From: Skeletonema tropicum
Taxonomy: Eukaryota; Bacillariophyta; Thalassiosirophyceae; Thalassiosirales; Thalassiosiraceae
Length of the DNA stretch: 64,000 nt
Reading direction: 5' to 3'
NCBI GenBank assembly: GCA_037178625.1
Contig: CM074127.1
Coordinates: 5,673,775 to 5,737,774 of the forward strand
Positions 10,587 to 22,602 of the stretch are shown here, piece after piece. The translations under genes were made by a program, and so were the position numbers. Below the pieces are notes generated by a model, which worked only from the letters and a program-made list of their open reading frames with translations, made no database searches and was not told the origin of the DNA. Position 1 is the stretch's first letter; the number at the start of each line of letters is the position of its first letter.

Positions 10587-11842
10587 ATGAACCTCAAATT
10601 CCTCATCCTCAGCATTACCGCGGTCGCCGCTACATGTAAGTCGGATCGGCAGTGAGCATGGCAAGAGACTGAAATGAGAGCACTGCTGCAGCTGAACATA
10701 TCTTGTGTCTAGTTACTCATTCATCCTTTCTAATGTTGTCTCTTGTCACTTTTCATCCCTATTCCAACAGCGAACAAACATCATCTTCGACACGAGCCAG
10801 TAAGTAGAAGATTAAATTATTGCTTAAATTGCCATGATGATTGATGAATGAATGTGAACTTTACTTTGTGTGATGCATGGACTGACTAATAACTCCCATT
10901 TGCTTCATCTACACACTACCTTAGGGACAACACGATATCACATTCAGAGCCACGAAAGGTCGTCTCCATCGACTTCTCAACGATAATGAAGTAGCTCCCA
11001 ACCTACATCTCGAAGCGCTTCGCGTTCTTCGAGGTTCTCAGAGATCCCTCAAAGATAGGACTATTGACTGTGAAGACAATAACGGCAATGACTGGACTTG
11101 TAACAGAGATACTGAAAAATGTGGTAAGGATCAAGGTGAATGCAAAGAAGTGTGCGACGAAGACAAGGATTGCCATGGCCACGGAGACTGTGACAAAGGC
11201 AAGTGCAAGTGCGAAGATGGGTACGAAGACGATAAAGATTGTGGTAGGCGAGACGTTGAATACGAAGTCACCGTGCACCTTGCACACATTACAGAAGAGG
11301 TCAGGACAACCGACTGCATTGATGCTCTCAAAAGTTTGGAGCGAAGTATCGATGATCTCAATCTCCCGTCTACGGTGAAGGTCGATTCTAAAAGCAAACG
11401 CTCTTCGAAAGACTCTGACGACGAGGGACCACTTGAGCTTAAGATTGATATCGTTCCTAACCATGACTGTACCGTGGATGGACTTGCTGATCAAGCTTTC
11501 CGTGAAGTCGAACTCCTAGCGTCTGGCAGACTTGTGGATGGACTTGCTGATCAAGAACCACAAGAACCACTTCCTTGGTCCTATGAATGTCTCGTGGACA
11601 GATCCAAGGACATCCTGAAGAAGGCCAAAAAAGAGGACGATGCGGATGATTTGGAAGATGATCTCGATGATCTCCTCTCTGATTGCTATGTTGTCGAAAA
11701 TGTTAGCTGCGTAGAAAAATGCCATCATGACATTGAAGACGACTGCAAAGACGAGCTTGACCCCGATGAAGAGGACAAGGACGATTGTGGAGGCCTTCAC
11801 AAAGACCTCGAGAAATGTTACGAAAAATGTCATCGTCACTAA
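10587..11842 (+). CDS. Secreted acidic EGF-like Cys-rich protein, copy 2
   Basis: Exons 10587-10635, 10771-10799 and 10925-11842 encode the same 331-residue protein as copy 1. Differences found in coding sequence are silent: AAT to AAC in codon 2, and CAC to CAT in the short exon 2. The signal peptide, EGF-like motif, DGLADQ repeat and acidic Cys-rich tail are unchanged. Introns are the 1-2 phase pair described for copy 1, with intron 2 shorter by 20 nt. Exon 3 lies exactly 2872 bp from exon 3 of copy 1. Near-perfect identity including introns and spacer points to very recent duplication or ongoing homogenisation. Confidence 0.85.
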
Positions 11843-13458
11843 TGACAAGCAGCTTCTTCAAGTCTTTTCATGTTATTTATGTTGCCTTCGTTCCTTTGTT
11901 CCTTCACCGCTGAAGAGAACTCGTCTGAACCCGAAGTGAATTTAGAGAAAGAGAGAGAGAGACACTGAACCCGAAGTGTATTTAGAATTAGAGAGAGATA
12001 GTACAATAAAGAGTAGAAAACACAACCATCTCAACTATGTATCGTACCGTGGCGCTCGAAGAAGTGGCCTGTCAAGCTGTCATTTCGTATTTATTGAGTA
12101 TTATTACAATTGACTTCTCATATAAGATGATTTGCACCCTTTCACCTGCAAACATCTCGCTTCTACATGTGTAGGTCGAAGATTGCTGCAGCATATTTTA
12201 GTTGTAGATGGTCACATCCACCTTCATGGATTAAAACGAGTCTAGTGGCTAGTGACTTCGCAAGAAGAAGCAGTGAAATTTTCTGCAAGACAAGAGCTGT
12301 GCCTGGGGCCTATAATATTCGGCGTTAGACTCAAATGCACAACCATTCGAGAGAGAGAGATGCGATTATCTTGAGCCGACGAGCCGGGGAGCTCCCGTCA
12401 AGCCTAACCTCAAACTCTAGTCCCTCTTGTAGCTTTGGGCACGCTAACGAGCCCGCTACCTATGTACTTAGCTATCCCGATACGCCTGTACCCACAACAC
12501 ACATTCATTGTCACATACATAGTTTTGTATAATGACACACATGAAATTCTTTCGCGTAGGCGAGACTAAGCGACTGATTTTACGACTACTGTTTGTTATG
12601 AATGCTTCAAGTGCAAGCCTGGACCTTGCTACTTGGTTCTTGCTCCTCATCGCCTCTGTCCTTTCTGCGCTCAAGGGATACATACAGTGAAGTGGTCCGA
12701 TGCAACCTTCCAGACAACAACAGAGAGACTGTGGGTGGTGCCAAACATGTGTGGGTTAAAATCTACGATGCGAAACCCACACCCCTCTAGAGATGCAAGA
12801 CGGGAACATCGAAGATTTTTCGATACCCCGTTTGGTCCAATAGTGGGGAGTGGGACGTTTAAAACTATCTAGAAACAACCGATGCCGAAAAACCCACACA
12901 TTACAATGAGTGCATTGTTTGGATGAACAGCCAAAAAAGAATGCAGGGGTGGTAGGTACTCAGTAGCATTGATGAGTGAAGACACCCGTCTCGACTGTCC
13001 ATCACCCAAAGAGAAGAGCGAGCGAGAGAGAGACGTAGACCTGCAAAGGAACTCCTCAGAATTCCGTCGCAACTGCAAGGAACTGCTCAGCTGTAAAAGT
13101 GACGAAACGAACCCTTCTCACAAAAATGAAATCATGTCCAGCGAGAACAGCCGTGCGCTCGGAACATAAGTAGGCAGTCGCAAATTAAAGAGACAAATGA
13201 TTCATTCTGTACAACGCAAGTGAATCGAACTCCGCTCAGCCAGCCTTCACAGGTGGTGCATGATGCGATGAGAACTCAAATTCCAAAAGAGAACTCGATG
13301 TCAGTCTCAGCTGGTGCTCTCGATATCGATCAGCATAAAAGCAATCCGCCATACTTCTCATAAAAGCGTTTTCAAAAGACAGTATTCCAGAAAAAGGATA
13401 AGAACATTAAAATCCACCAGATTGCATCCGAGCTATCAACAAGTCAGACATAGCAGCA

Positions 13459-14714
13459 ATGAACCTCAAATTCCTCATCCTCAGCATTACCGCGGTCGCC
13501 GCTACATGTAAGTCGGATCGGCAGTGAGCATGGCAAGAGACTGAAATGAGAGCACTGCTGCAGCTGAACATATCTTGTGTCTAGTTACTCATTCCTCCTT
13601 TCTAATGTTGTCTCTTGTCACTTTTCATCCCTATTCCAACAGCGAACAAACATCATCTTCGACACGAGCCAGTAAGTAGAAGATTAAATTATTGCTTAAA
13701 TTGCCATGATGATTGATGAATGAATGTGAACTTTACTTTGTGTGATGCATGGACTGACTAATAACTCCCATTTGCTTCATCTACACACTACCTTAGGGAC
13801 AACACGATATCACATTCAGAGCCACGAAAGGTCGTCTCCATCGACTTCTCAACGATAATGAAGTAGCTCCCAACCTACATCTCGAAGCGCTTCGCGTTCT
13901 TCGAGGTTCTCAGAGATCCCTCAAAGATAGGACTATTGACTGTGAAGACAATAACGGCAATGACTGGACTTGTAACAGAGATACTGAAAAATGTGGTAAG
14001 GATCAAGGTGAATGCAAAGAAGTGTGCGACGAAGACAAGGATTGCCATGGCCACGGAGACTGTGACAAAGGCAAGTGCAAGTGCGAAGATGGGTACGAAG
14101 ACGATAAAGATTGTGGTAGGCGAGACGTTGAATACGAAGTCACCGTGCACCTTGCACACATTACAGAAGAGGTCAGGACAACCGACTGCATTGATGCTCT
14201 CAAAAGTTTGGAGCGAAGTATCGATGATCTCAATCTCCCGTCTACGGTGAAGGTCGATTCTAAAAGCAAACGCTCTTCGAAAGACTCTGACGACGAGGGA
14301 CCACTTGAGCTTAAGATTGATATCGTTCCTAACCATGACTGTACCGTGGATGGACTTGCTGATCAAGCTTTCCGTGAAGTCGAACTCCTAGCGTCTGGCA
14401 GACTTGTGGATGGACTTGCTGATCAAGAACCACAAGAACCACTTCCTTGGTCCTATGAATGTCTCGTGGACAGATCCAAGGACATCCTGAAGAAGGCCAA
14501 AAAAGAGGACGATGCGGATGATTTGGAAGATGATCTCGATGATCTCCTCTCTGATTGCTATGTTGTCGAAAATGTTAGCTGCGTAGAAAAATGCCATCAT
14601 GACATTGAAGACGACTGCAAAGACGAGCTTGACCCCGATGAAGAGGACAAGGACGATTGTGGAGGCCTTCACAAAGACCTCGAGAAATGTTACGAAAAAT
14701 GTCATCGTCACTAA
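13459..14714 (+). CDS. Secreted acidic EGF-like Cys-rich protein, copy 3
   Basis: Exons 13459-13507, 13643-13671 and 13797-14714 give a product identical to copies 1 and 2. The period to copy 2 is exactly 2872 bp throughout the gene. One intron 1 substitution (ATTCCTCC here, ATTCATCC in copy 2) is visible. Downstream of the stop, identity to the other units holds to about 14840, then falls, and homology stops near 15278. The last unit is therefore truncated and its 3' flank is the older, diverged edge of the array. Confidence 0.85.
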
Positions 14715-14839
14715 TGACAAGCAGCTTCTTCAAGTCTTTTCATGTTATTTATGTTGCCTTCGTTCCTTTGTTCCTTCACCGCTGAAGAGAACTCGTCTGA
14801 ACCCGAAGTGAATTTAGAGAAAGAGAGAGAGAGACACTG

Positions 14840-15278
14840 AACCCAATGTGTATTTAGAATTAGAGAGAGATATAGTACAATAAAGAGTAGAAAACATAAC
14901 CAGCTCAACTATGTATTGTACCGTGGCGCTCACAGAAGTGGCCTGTGAAGCTGTCATTTCGTATTTGTTGAGTATTATTACTATTGACTTCTCATATAAG
15001 ATGATTTGCACCCTTTCACCTACCTGCAAACATCTCGCTTCTACATGTGTAGGTCGAAGATTGCTGCAGCTGCAGCATATTTTAGTTGTAGATGGTCACA
15101 TCCACCTTCATGGATTCAAAAACGAGTCTAGTGGCTAGTGACTTCGCAAGAAGAAGCAGTGAAATATTCTCCAAGACAAGATTTGTGCCTGGGGCCTATA
15201 ATATTCGGCGTTAGACTCAAATGCACAACAATTCGAGAGAGAGAGAGAGATGTGATTATCTTGAGCCGACGAGCCGGA
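14840..15278. repeat. Diverged right edge of the tandem unit
   Basis: Similar to 9090-9515 and 11962-12387 but with scattered substitutions and small insertions (for example an extra GCTGCA near 15066 and CCTA near 15020). Homology ends after GAGCCGACGAGCCGG. It marks the right end of the amplified block. Confidence 0.7.
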
Positions 15279-16473
15279 GCTGGTTCGTTCTCATTTTGTG
15301 TACGAGATCAAATAAAAGCCATTAATCTGCGTGACGTGACGATCAATTGCACAATTGGTCATTGAGGCAAAGATGTATGTATGTTCCTCGATGCTGCTGA
15401 ATGTATTGTTCATGAAGCTGAGATGCCAGCAGCAACTTTGTCTCTTATGTATTTCAACGCCGCAATGATGCCTTCCTTGATGGAGCGTATGCTTTCATAA
15501 GTACATCATCCTCGAGCTCGAGGGGATCTTGAGACTTGGAGATTGACAGAATGAGGAGGCGAAAGGGTAGAAGGGATGTGGATGGTTAAGCTGGGTAAAA
15601 AAAAGATGATGTGATGATCCCTTTTTCTTTTGGCACTGGCACTCGCTACTCCTACGAAAGCTTGTGTTCCTTGATGGAACTTACATGAAAGCTTATACTT
15701 ATGTATGTTTTCCTTGATGGAGCGTAAGTATGCTTTCAAACATCATATGTAGGATGCATATCTCTCTCTCACAGAGATGCGTCATAAGAAGTAATGATAG
15801 ATAGATGTGAGATGTGATGACCCAGTCCCTCTTTTCTTTACGGTCTTTCGGCACTGCACTCACTACTCCTACGAAATCAACCCCCTTCTCATACATACAG
15901 CCAAGCAATCGGTAATGACCCCAGCTACCAAATACGGATTTTATGACAATAATTTGTCCTCTTTTCGGTACATTGTAATGCTCCATTGTCAAAATCCCTA
16001 TGAAATACCTTTCCTAAACACCTTTTTTCAACCCATCCGTACCCTCCACGTATGCCAGCCCGGGGACATTTCTAGTCTTGTCTATGGTCATTATAGATGT
16101 AGTCCACGGCCAGGTTTCTTGCGTTTGTGTCCGCTCGACTTCATGTTGTTTGTGCGTGTTTCGCTCGCTCGTTTGTTGCTTGAGCCTCCTTGCTCGCTTG
16201 GGCCTCGATTCAACGAATGACCACGACTATCGTCAGTTATCATCACTTTCTACTTGCAACGGCACGGGACAAACCAAAGTCATCACAACACACATCCTAT
16301 CATAGTAAAGTTAGAAAGACAATACTTATACTATCACTAGAAAACAACAACTGGGTATAGACTTTCCATCATCTCCATCTTGGCCAAACCGTACGGCGCC
16401 CCAAAATAAATTTTAGTTTTTAAAATTTGAAACTAGTCAATTCGCTCGCCACCCCTTTCATTTTCAAAAAAAA
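15279..16473. other. Intergenic; short dispersed repeats
   Basis: No gene supported. It contains two copies of a CCTTGATGGAGCGTA.TATGCTTTC block (about 15475 and 15711) and two further members of the GGCACT...CCTACGAAA repeat (15631-15661 and 15850-15877) also present at 5951. A short AT-rich stretch precedes the next gene. Confidence 0.45.
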
Positions 16474-19400
16474 ATGAACAACAACAATAACAGCATCGAA
16501 GAGCAGTGGCTCCCCTCCCTCCTTCACCACACTACAACCACAACCATTCGCAACAAAAAGGCGACAACCAAAAATAATAAAGCAGCACAACACTTCTACG
16601 GACAACACCGCCAAAAGCACACACTCCGCTTCCTATTCCGCTCTGTGTCATTTGTACTATTGGTGGGTGGATATGCCCTTTCGAATTATTGGCGGGATGG
16701 TAGTGCTGCTGTGGCATTGGTGACTACGGAAACCAATGGTTTGAATGGTGGGAATTGGTTGAGGAGGAGGCTGAGTGAGGAGAGGGGATATTCGAATGAT
16801 TATGGTAAGTCATTGGATTTTGAAGCACAGCGATAGTGTGTAGTGGGGAGAAGACCGTTATAGTAAGGTGGAACACGTGACAATCTGAACGAATGGGCAC
16901 CCCCCTCTCTCTCTATCGTTGATGGAGGGTCACCATGAGTAGTGTGATATATATTATTTTGACTTTGACATGGTGTCTCCGTCACTTCACTCCATATCAG
17001 GGGGGGCCGGGGCGGGCGGGAGGAGACCGCTATCGTGACGCTATCAGGAAAGGGGGGGGATGGATGATAAATAAATATTGCTCCCCTGCCTGCCTCTCTC
17101 TATTATTGAAATGATTGTGGTCATTGTTTTCTCGATCAAGCATATGTTACTCATCATTACCACCTCTTTCTTTCTCTGTGTGTCCATCTTTTTGCTCCGC
17201 TCATCTCTCTATCTTTACAGAAGGTCCAATCAAAAATAATGACAAGACAAATTATTCATTCGATGCAACATCACGACTACTACAGACAAACGAAGCAACC
17301 AAAGAATTGGTGTGGACAGATGATGATGATGAAGTTGACTGCACCGTCACAAAGGTAGCCAACCCATCATGGCTCGCAACCTTCTACGCCATTGGTATTA
17401 TCTACATGTTCCTAGCCCTCGCCGTTGTCTGTGATGAATTCTTCGTCCCGGCCCTTGAAGAAATATCCTCCGAACATCATCTCAACCTATCCATGGATGT
17501 AGCCGGTGCGACATTAATGGCAGCGGGGGGGAGTGCTCCGGAATTATTTACCAGCTTTGTTGGGACGTTCCAAGAGACTGATATTGGGATTGGTACGATT
17601 GTGGGGAGTGCCGTGTTTAATGTGTTGTTTGTGATTGGGTGTTGTTCCATGCTTTCACGGGAGGTGTTAACATTGACGTGGTGGCCATTGTTTCGGGATT
17701 GTGTGTATTATGCGATGGGGTTGTTGGTGTTGACACTTTCGGTGGGGGTGTTTGGGAATGGGGAGGTGGTTTGGTATGAGGCACTTATTTTGTTGTGCAT
17801 GTATGTTGGATATGTGGTGTTGATGTATTATAATAGGAGGTTGTATAAGAGGTTGACGGGGAAGGAATTGGTGTTGCCTGGAGAGGAGGTGGAAGAGGAG
17901 GTAGAGGAGGATAGTGGTGTTGTTGTTGTGGAGGAAGAGAGCGCGGCTGCGGCGGCTGCTGCTGGTGCTGCTGCTGGAGATGAGGTTGTTGCTGCTTCTT
18001 CTTTGTCGGATAATGATGCCACTGCAGATGTGTCTAGTAGCGGCAACACTACTGAGAATAATGCCGCTTCGTTGGTTGCAGAAGAAGCGGTCATGATGGA
18101 AAATGGCCAAGGCGGCGGAGACAATAATAATGGTGTGATATCTCCCAAGCCCTCTGTAGATTCGGCTAATCTTGCTCGAGCGAATAGCAATGGTGCTGCA
18201 TCTCCTGTTACGTCACCTAGAAATGTACCCAGGGGAGACTTTCGTTGGCCAAATACCTTCCGTGCGGGCGTGTTAAAGCTCCTGTTGCATCCTGAATCAT
18301 GGGTAGAGAGGGGGGGATTGGGGATTGTGTCGAAAATTCAAGGAGATGTTGATACCGTGTTCAAGAAAATTGATTCCGATTGCAGTGGTGAAATTGATAA
18401 GGAAGAGTTGAGGCAGCTTTTTGCGGAATTGGGACATGAAATTAATGATGATGATTTCGAACAGGTGTTTCATTCTTTGGATTTGGATGGAAATGGATCG
18501 GTGAGTGCAAAGCGCTGAGTTTTTGATTGTTTTATTTTTGATTGATTTACCTTTGCTATTTGTTCTTCTGTGGTCTTACTTTTCCTCTCTTTTCCTCATT
18601 TGTGTGCTCAATCAATCAATACCATTATACGAATTTAGATATGCGAGGAAGAATTTGCAAAATGGTACATCAGTTCGCAAGAGCGCATTCTATCCAAGGT
18701 GAAACCCATCTTTGATCAATTTGATACAGACAAATCTGGAACAATCGACCGCGACGAGGTGCGACAACTTCTCAAAAGAATCGAACCGAGAGTCACCGAG
18801 GATGATGTGGATGAGGCTCTCGAGGCCATGTATAAGAGTGGATCGAAGGAGGAAATTACGTATGAGGAGTTTGCGGATTGGTACGTCCACTCACTAATTT
18901 ACACTCGGCAGCAGAAGGAGGCTGAGAAACAAATCGAGGAGGAATCGCACGGGGTGTGCGAGATCCTAAAGCCTCCACGGGGAGAAGGGATCGGAGCATG
19001 GCTGAAATATTTGATAGTGTTGCCTCTTGTTTTGTGCCTCACGGTAACGATACCGGATGTGCGAAGACCAGGACTGGGAAAATGGTGCTACCTCTCATTC
19101 GTCCTATCGATTGCGTGGATTGGACTTTTCTCGTACTTTATGGTAGATTGGGCAGATACTCTTGGAAACACAATCGGCATTCCGTCTGTGATTATGGGAC
19201 TTACGTTTTTGGCTGCTGGAACGTCGGTGCCAGACTTGTTGTCAAGTGTGATTGTAGCGCGAATGGGTGAAGGAGACATGGCCGTTTCAAGCTCTATTGG
19301 AAGCAACATCTTTGATATTCTTGTTGGATTGCCACTCCCATGGCTCATCTTCACAATTTGGCCTACAACACCTGATAGCGTAGTGGTGAGTAGATTTGTT

Positions 19401-19665
19401 TGACTTGATAGATTTCGCATGTCCTCAAATGTCGTACACATCACCTCTCTCAACATCGTTTGTCATTTTTCAGATTTCCGCAAATGGAATTTGGAAGGAT
19501 ATATTTATATTGATAGGAATGTTAGTGGCAATCGTCATAATAGTTCATTGCCAAGGGTGGAGGATGACGCGGACATTAGGGGTTCTAATGTTCGTTTTGT
19601 ATTTTCTCTTCCTTGCACAGGCCATCGTATATGAATATTTTACCAACGCATGTTTTGGAAAGTAG
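16474..19665 (+). CDS. K+-dependent Na+/Ca2+ exchanger with EF-hand loop
   Basis: Four exons (16474-16804, 17221-18500, 18639-19385, 19474-19665) give 849 residues. The alpha-1 repeat GATLMAAGGSAPELF starts at residue 206 and is followed by GTIVGSAVFNVLFVIG. The alpha-2 repeat GLTFLAAGTSVPDLLSS starts at residue 724 and is followed by SIGSNIFDILVGLP. These are the ion-binding repeats of the CaCA superfamily, closest to NCKX (SLC24) exchangers, which export Ca2+ in exchange for Na+. The central loop is long, acidic and Ala-rich. It carries EF-hand loops at residues 495-506 (DSDCSGEIDKEE), 531-542 and 566-577 (DTDKSGTIDRDE), with a degenerate fourth near 610. The second EF loop is split by an intron. 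A hydrophobic N-terminal segment (FRSVSFVLLVGGYALS) is probably a signal anchor. Ca2+ control of transport is inferred. Confidence 0.92.
17000..17020 (+). other. G-rich tract in NCKX intron 1 (quadruplex candidate)
   Basis: Four G-runs (7, 4, 3 and 3 G) separated by one or two C lie inside intron 1. This fits a G-quadruplex consensus on the sense strand. Function is unknown. Confidence 0.5.
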
Positions 19666-20005
19666 AAAATTACAGGGCAATGACTCTGGGAGAGTGTATG
19701 ATTCCTAGCAATAGTGTATAGATGTAGATAATCTTTCACTAGAATACTGACATAGATAGCTTCAATATATTATTTCCCACCTACTACACTGATGGACGTT
19801 ATGTACTTCCCCCCAAGAATAACAAACTGATTGGTGACAGGTTTCCCTAATTTAATCTGTCACAGTCAGCTCGGCAGCTGGCCATGGAGGGAAGCCTCCC
19901 GACCGCCCTCTTCGGAATGGAAAAGCTATGGATGCCAAATGTCAACTGTTCAGGGAGTCATCGAGTTAATTTGCAGTTGTGGGAAGAAGGATGGTTGAAT
20001 CTCGC
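19666..20005. other. Intergenic between convergent genes
   Basis: This is the shared 3' region of the convergent exchanger and J-domain genes. No gene or repeat is seen, apart from a GC-rich patch near 19865-19915. Confidence 0.5.
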
Positions 20006-21112
20006 TCAGTAATACTGCCGAGATCCTCCATTTCTTCTGCTGTTGTTGTTGCTGTTGTTGTTGTCTCCGTATGGATACGAGGATTGATAGTAACCTCCGA
20101 AGCCAGGAGGACGCGATCGTGATCGTGACGAGTCGCCTCTAGAAGGTCCTCCAAATGGACAATGATAACAAGATGTATTGAAGAAGTCATGGTCAAAGTT
20201 TGAAGAGGCATGTTCCTCCCTGGTGGCGTAGTACGAATGCGATCCTGGAGCACGACGCTGATGCCCAGATCTACTAGATGAATTATTGGACGAAGTTGTT
20301 GGATATGATGATCGACGATCATACCGAGCTCTCTTGCTCTCACTTTTCAAGACTTCATATGAAGATCCGAGGACTTTAAATGCTTCAGCTGACATGGGAT
20401 GGAGATTCTTGTCCGGGTGGATCTGCAGAGCTAATCGCCGATATGCCATTTTGACTTCATCTTGTGAAGCGCTGGAGGTGATTTTGAGAACCCTGTAATG
20501 TGAACCTCTACCACTTTTGCTTGCTTGAATTATCTCCTCCACGATTTCAGCTTGCTCTGCAGTGAATCGATCTATTGTTCGTTGGCGAATAGGCTCATTG
20601 GATGTAGTCGAAGGTGCAAATGTTGTTCCGGACCCTCTGTCACGGGAGCAATTGCTGTTGTTGCGCGGATGCTCCTCCCTGTATCCACCACTATTGTGAC
20701 GATTGCTCGAAGGTTTGCTTTGATACTTGCCACAGTAGGTCTTTCTTGAATTTGCTGCCTTGTTACTGCGTCCATCTCTGCTTCTAACCTCTTCCTCGTA
20801 TACAACAATGTTCAGGTTTTGGAAGCAACTGTCAATTCCATCCTCCTCCGCATCCACTTCAGCTTCATTTGAATCATGGCCTCCGCCAAATCTCTCGTTT
20901 GCCCACTTTCTCGCTCGAGCTTTCGCTTCTTCCTTTGATATGGGGTTCTTCGACTTCCTCACAGCAGCAGTAGCCTTGTTCTTCCCGACGCCGAGGGTAT
21001 CACGAGCCCATATCCTAGCTCTTTCCTTGGCTTCTGCTCGTAATTTTTGCTTTTCTGTAGGAGCACGCTGTTGTTGTTGTTGCTGCTGCTGCTGCTTTGA
21101 CTTGTTGACCAT
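20006..21112 (-). CDS. J-domain (DnaJ/Hsp40-like) protein
   Basis: The product is 368 residues from the ATG at 21112, where a polyglutamine stretch follows MVNKSK. The J-domain begins near residue 206 (SHYRVLKITSSASQDEVKMA) and carries the HPD tripeptide at residues 232-234, needed to stimulate Hsp70 ATPase. The N-terminal half is basic with two KAR(A)R(K)WA..R(F/L)G blocks (ERARIWARDTLG and AKARARKWANERFG). The tail is Ser/Arg/Asn-rich and ends GGSRQYY. There is no zinc-finger or C-terminal substrate domain, so this is a class III (type C) J-protein. The frame stays open upstream to 21502 with other in-frame Met codons, so the start is uncertain. Partner Hsp70 and location are unknown. Confidence 0.8.
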   Translation of the reverse strand: MVNKSKQQQQQQQQQRAPTEKQKLRAEAKERARIWARDTLGVGKNKATAAVRKSKNPISKEEAKARARKWANERFGGGHDSNEAEVDAEEDGIDSCFQNLNIVVYEEEVRSRDGRSNKAANSRKTYCGKYQSKPSSNRHNSGGYREEHPRNNSNCSRDRGSGTTFAPSTTSNEPIRQRTIDRFTAEQAEIVEEIIQASKSGRGSHYRVLKITSSASQDEVKMAYRRLALQIHPDKNLHPMSAEAFKVLGSSYEVLKSESKRARYDRRSSYPTTSSNNSSSRSGHQRRAPGSHSYYATREEHASSNFDHDFFNTSCYHCPFGGPSRGDSSRSRSRPPGFGGYYQSSYPYGDNNNSNNNSRRNGGSRQYY

Positions 21113-21795
21113 TTTGTTAGTTGTTGAGTTGCTCTCTGTAGTTGTACTCTGGTAGAGATGGAAGAGGGGATGAGGATGAGAGCAACAAATGGTCCATACA
21201 ATAGAAGAGAGCTGTAATTGATGCCACAAGACTGTTTTCAGTTTCATGCTGATCAAGCGTTGAACGGACATTTCAGTCGCACGATGTGGGCAGTCGGTCT
21301 TTATGTGCATAGCTCTCATATGAATGAATTGCCCGCCGGGTCCGACCTTGAAGCGAAAAGACGCACCCTCCCCGACACGCCACAGTATTAACTGAAAAAG
21401 GTATCTATTGAGTAAGATTTTGGTTCTAATGATGTAATAGATACAATAAATTTTGCTGATGTTAATTATATTCTCCCCTCCCCTTCCACATCTCAATGCC
21501 AATTATTATTTGATTGCTGCATCTGCATACTCTCTATGACTATAATCTGCCCCGCCCAACTCCGCCTTTTGAATCAAACTTTGATAAGTTAACACCCAAC
21601 TAATAAAGAATAGTGGATGACAGCCATGATGTGACTCTCCCCTTCTAGTATCACCATCATCTAATAGATGGTCTATTCCCTTCTATCTATGTTTATGCTA
21701 TCCCCCCTTGCCCTTGCCTCGCCCAATCTTAAGCTACACTCTTCCCACACACACACATCCCACACATACACCAGGCCACAGGGTGTGTCCAACAA
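21113..21795. other. Intergenic / J-gene upstream
   Basis: The J-domain reading frame remains open to 21502 but has little coding character upstream of 21112. The rest, 21503-21795, shows CT- and CA-rich stretches and no gene. Confidence 0.4.
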
Positions 21796-22350
21796 TTAAC
21801 GATCAGGATTACAGAGGTCCTTAAAAGTCTTACTCGCCGTAAAACTAGGACTATAACTCTCCCTAATATCAATCTCCTCCCCAGTCTTGGGGTTCCGTCC
21901 CTTCCTCGCCGCCCTATACGTCAATTTGAACGTTCCAAATCCCGGCAGGGAAATGCGCTTGCGGCCCACTGCGATCTCTTCGGTGATGATGGATAGGATG
22001 CTGGAGAGGGCGTGTTCGGATTCGGATTTGGTGAGGCCTGTTTTTTGGGAGATGGCGGATACGAATTCGGCTTTTTTGAAGTTGATCACTTCGTCTTTGG
22101 TGGAAGAAGTGGTGGAGGATTTCTTCTTTTTTTTGGTGGTGGATTTTTTAGTGGTGGTGGCGGATTTCTTTTTGGTAGCGTACATTACTGTGGTAGCGGG
22201 ACGAGCTGTGTTGCTGGCTCCCTTGAGTTTGAGAGGGGTGATGGGCGATGATGATTTGATGACATCAGTGGAGGATGGCGGAGTGAATGCATCGATGCTG
22301 ACGGTGGCGACGAATAATGTCAGGATTACTGAGAGAAGTGTTCTCTTCAT
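21796..22350 (-). CDS. Plastid-targeted HU-type DNA-binding protein
   Basis: Single exon, 184 residues. Residues 1-21 form a signal peptide whose predicted cleavage, SIDA/FTPP, has Phe at +1. This is the hallmark of bipartite plastid targeting in diatoms and relatives. A Ser/Thr/Lys transit region with a long Lys-rich run (residues 59-77) follows. The HU/IHF domain spans about residues 89-184 (NFKKAEFVSAISQKTGLTKS ... GFGTFKLTYRAARKGRNPKT), and the signature arm RKGRNPKTGEEI is at 149-160. HU dimers bend and compact DNA, so it probably packages the plastid nucleoid. The start ATG gives a complete signal peptide. It is unrelated to its neighbours. Confidence 0.92.
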   Translation of the reverse strand: MKRTLLSVILTLFVATVSIDAFTPPSSTDVIKSSSPITPLKLKGASNTARPATTVMYATKKKSATTTKKSTTKKKKKSSTTSSTKDEVINFKKAEFVSAISQKTGLTKSESEHALSSILSIITEEIAVGRKRISLPGFGTFKLTYRAARKGRNPKTGEEIDIRESYSPSFTASKTFKDLCNPDR

Positions 22351-22602
22351 TTTTATGTAGCAAGCAGCGATAATATGTATTGATATAATGCTGTTAGGCG
22401 GATGTTAATGATGGTAAGTAGTACTTATGGTGCGATCAGAGCGGACGATATGGTCACGATGTGTCATGAACTGCAAGTAAGTGCGTTGATCTTGTGGTGA
22501 TGGGTTGGGTGATGGATGATGGATGATGATGTGATCGTGATGTGTGATGTGTGATGAGTGATGATGTGTTAGTTTGAGGAATGTGGAATCTTTTCTGTCA
22601 GT
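22351..22602. repeat. HU upstream region with GATG/GTGAT microsatellite
   Basis: Short upstream region of the HU gene. From about 22497 to 22570 it is a run of imperfect GATG/GTGAT repeats. No other element was identified. Confidence 0.6.
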
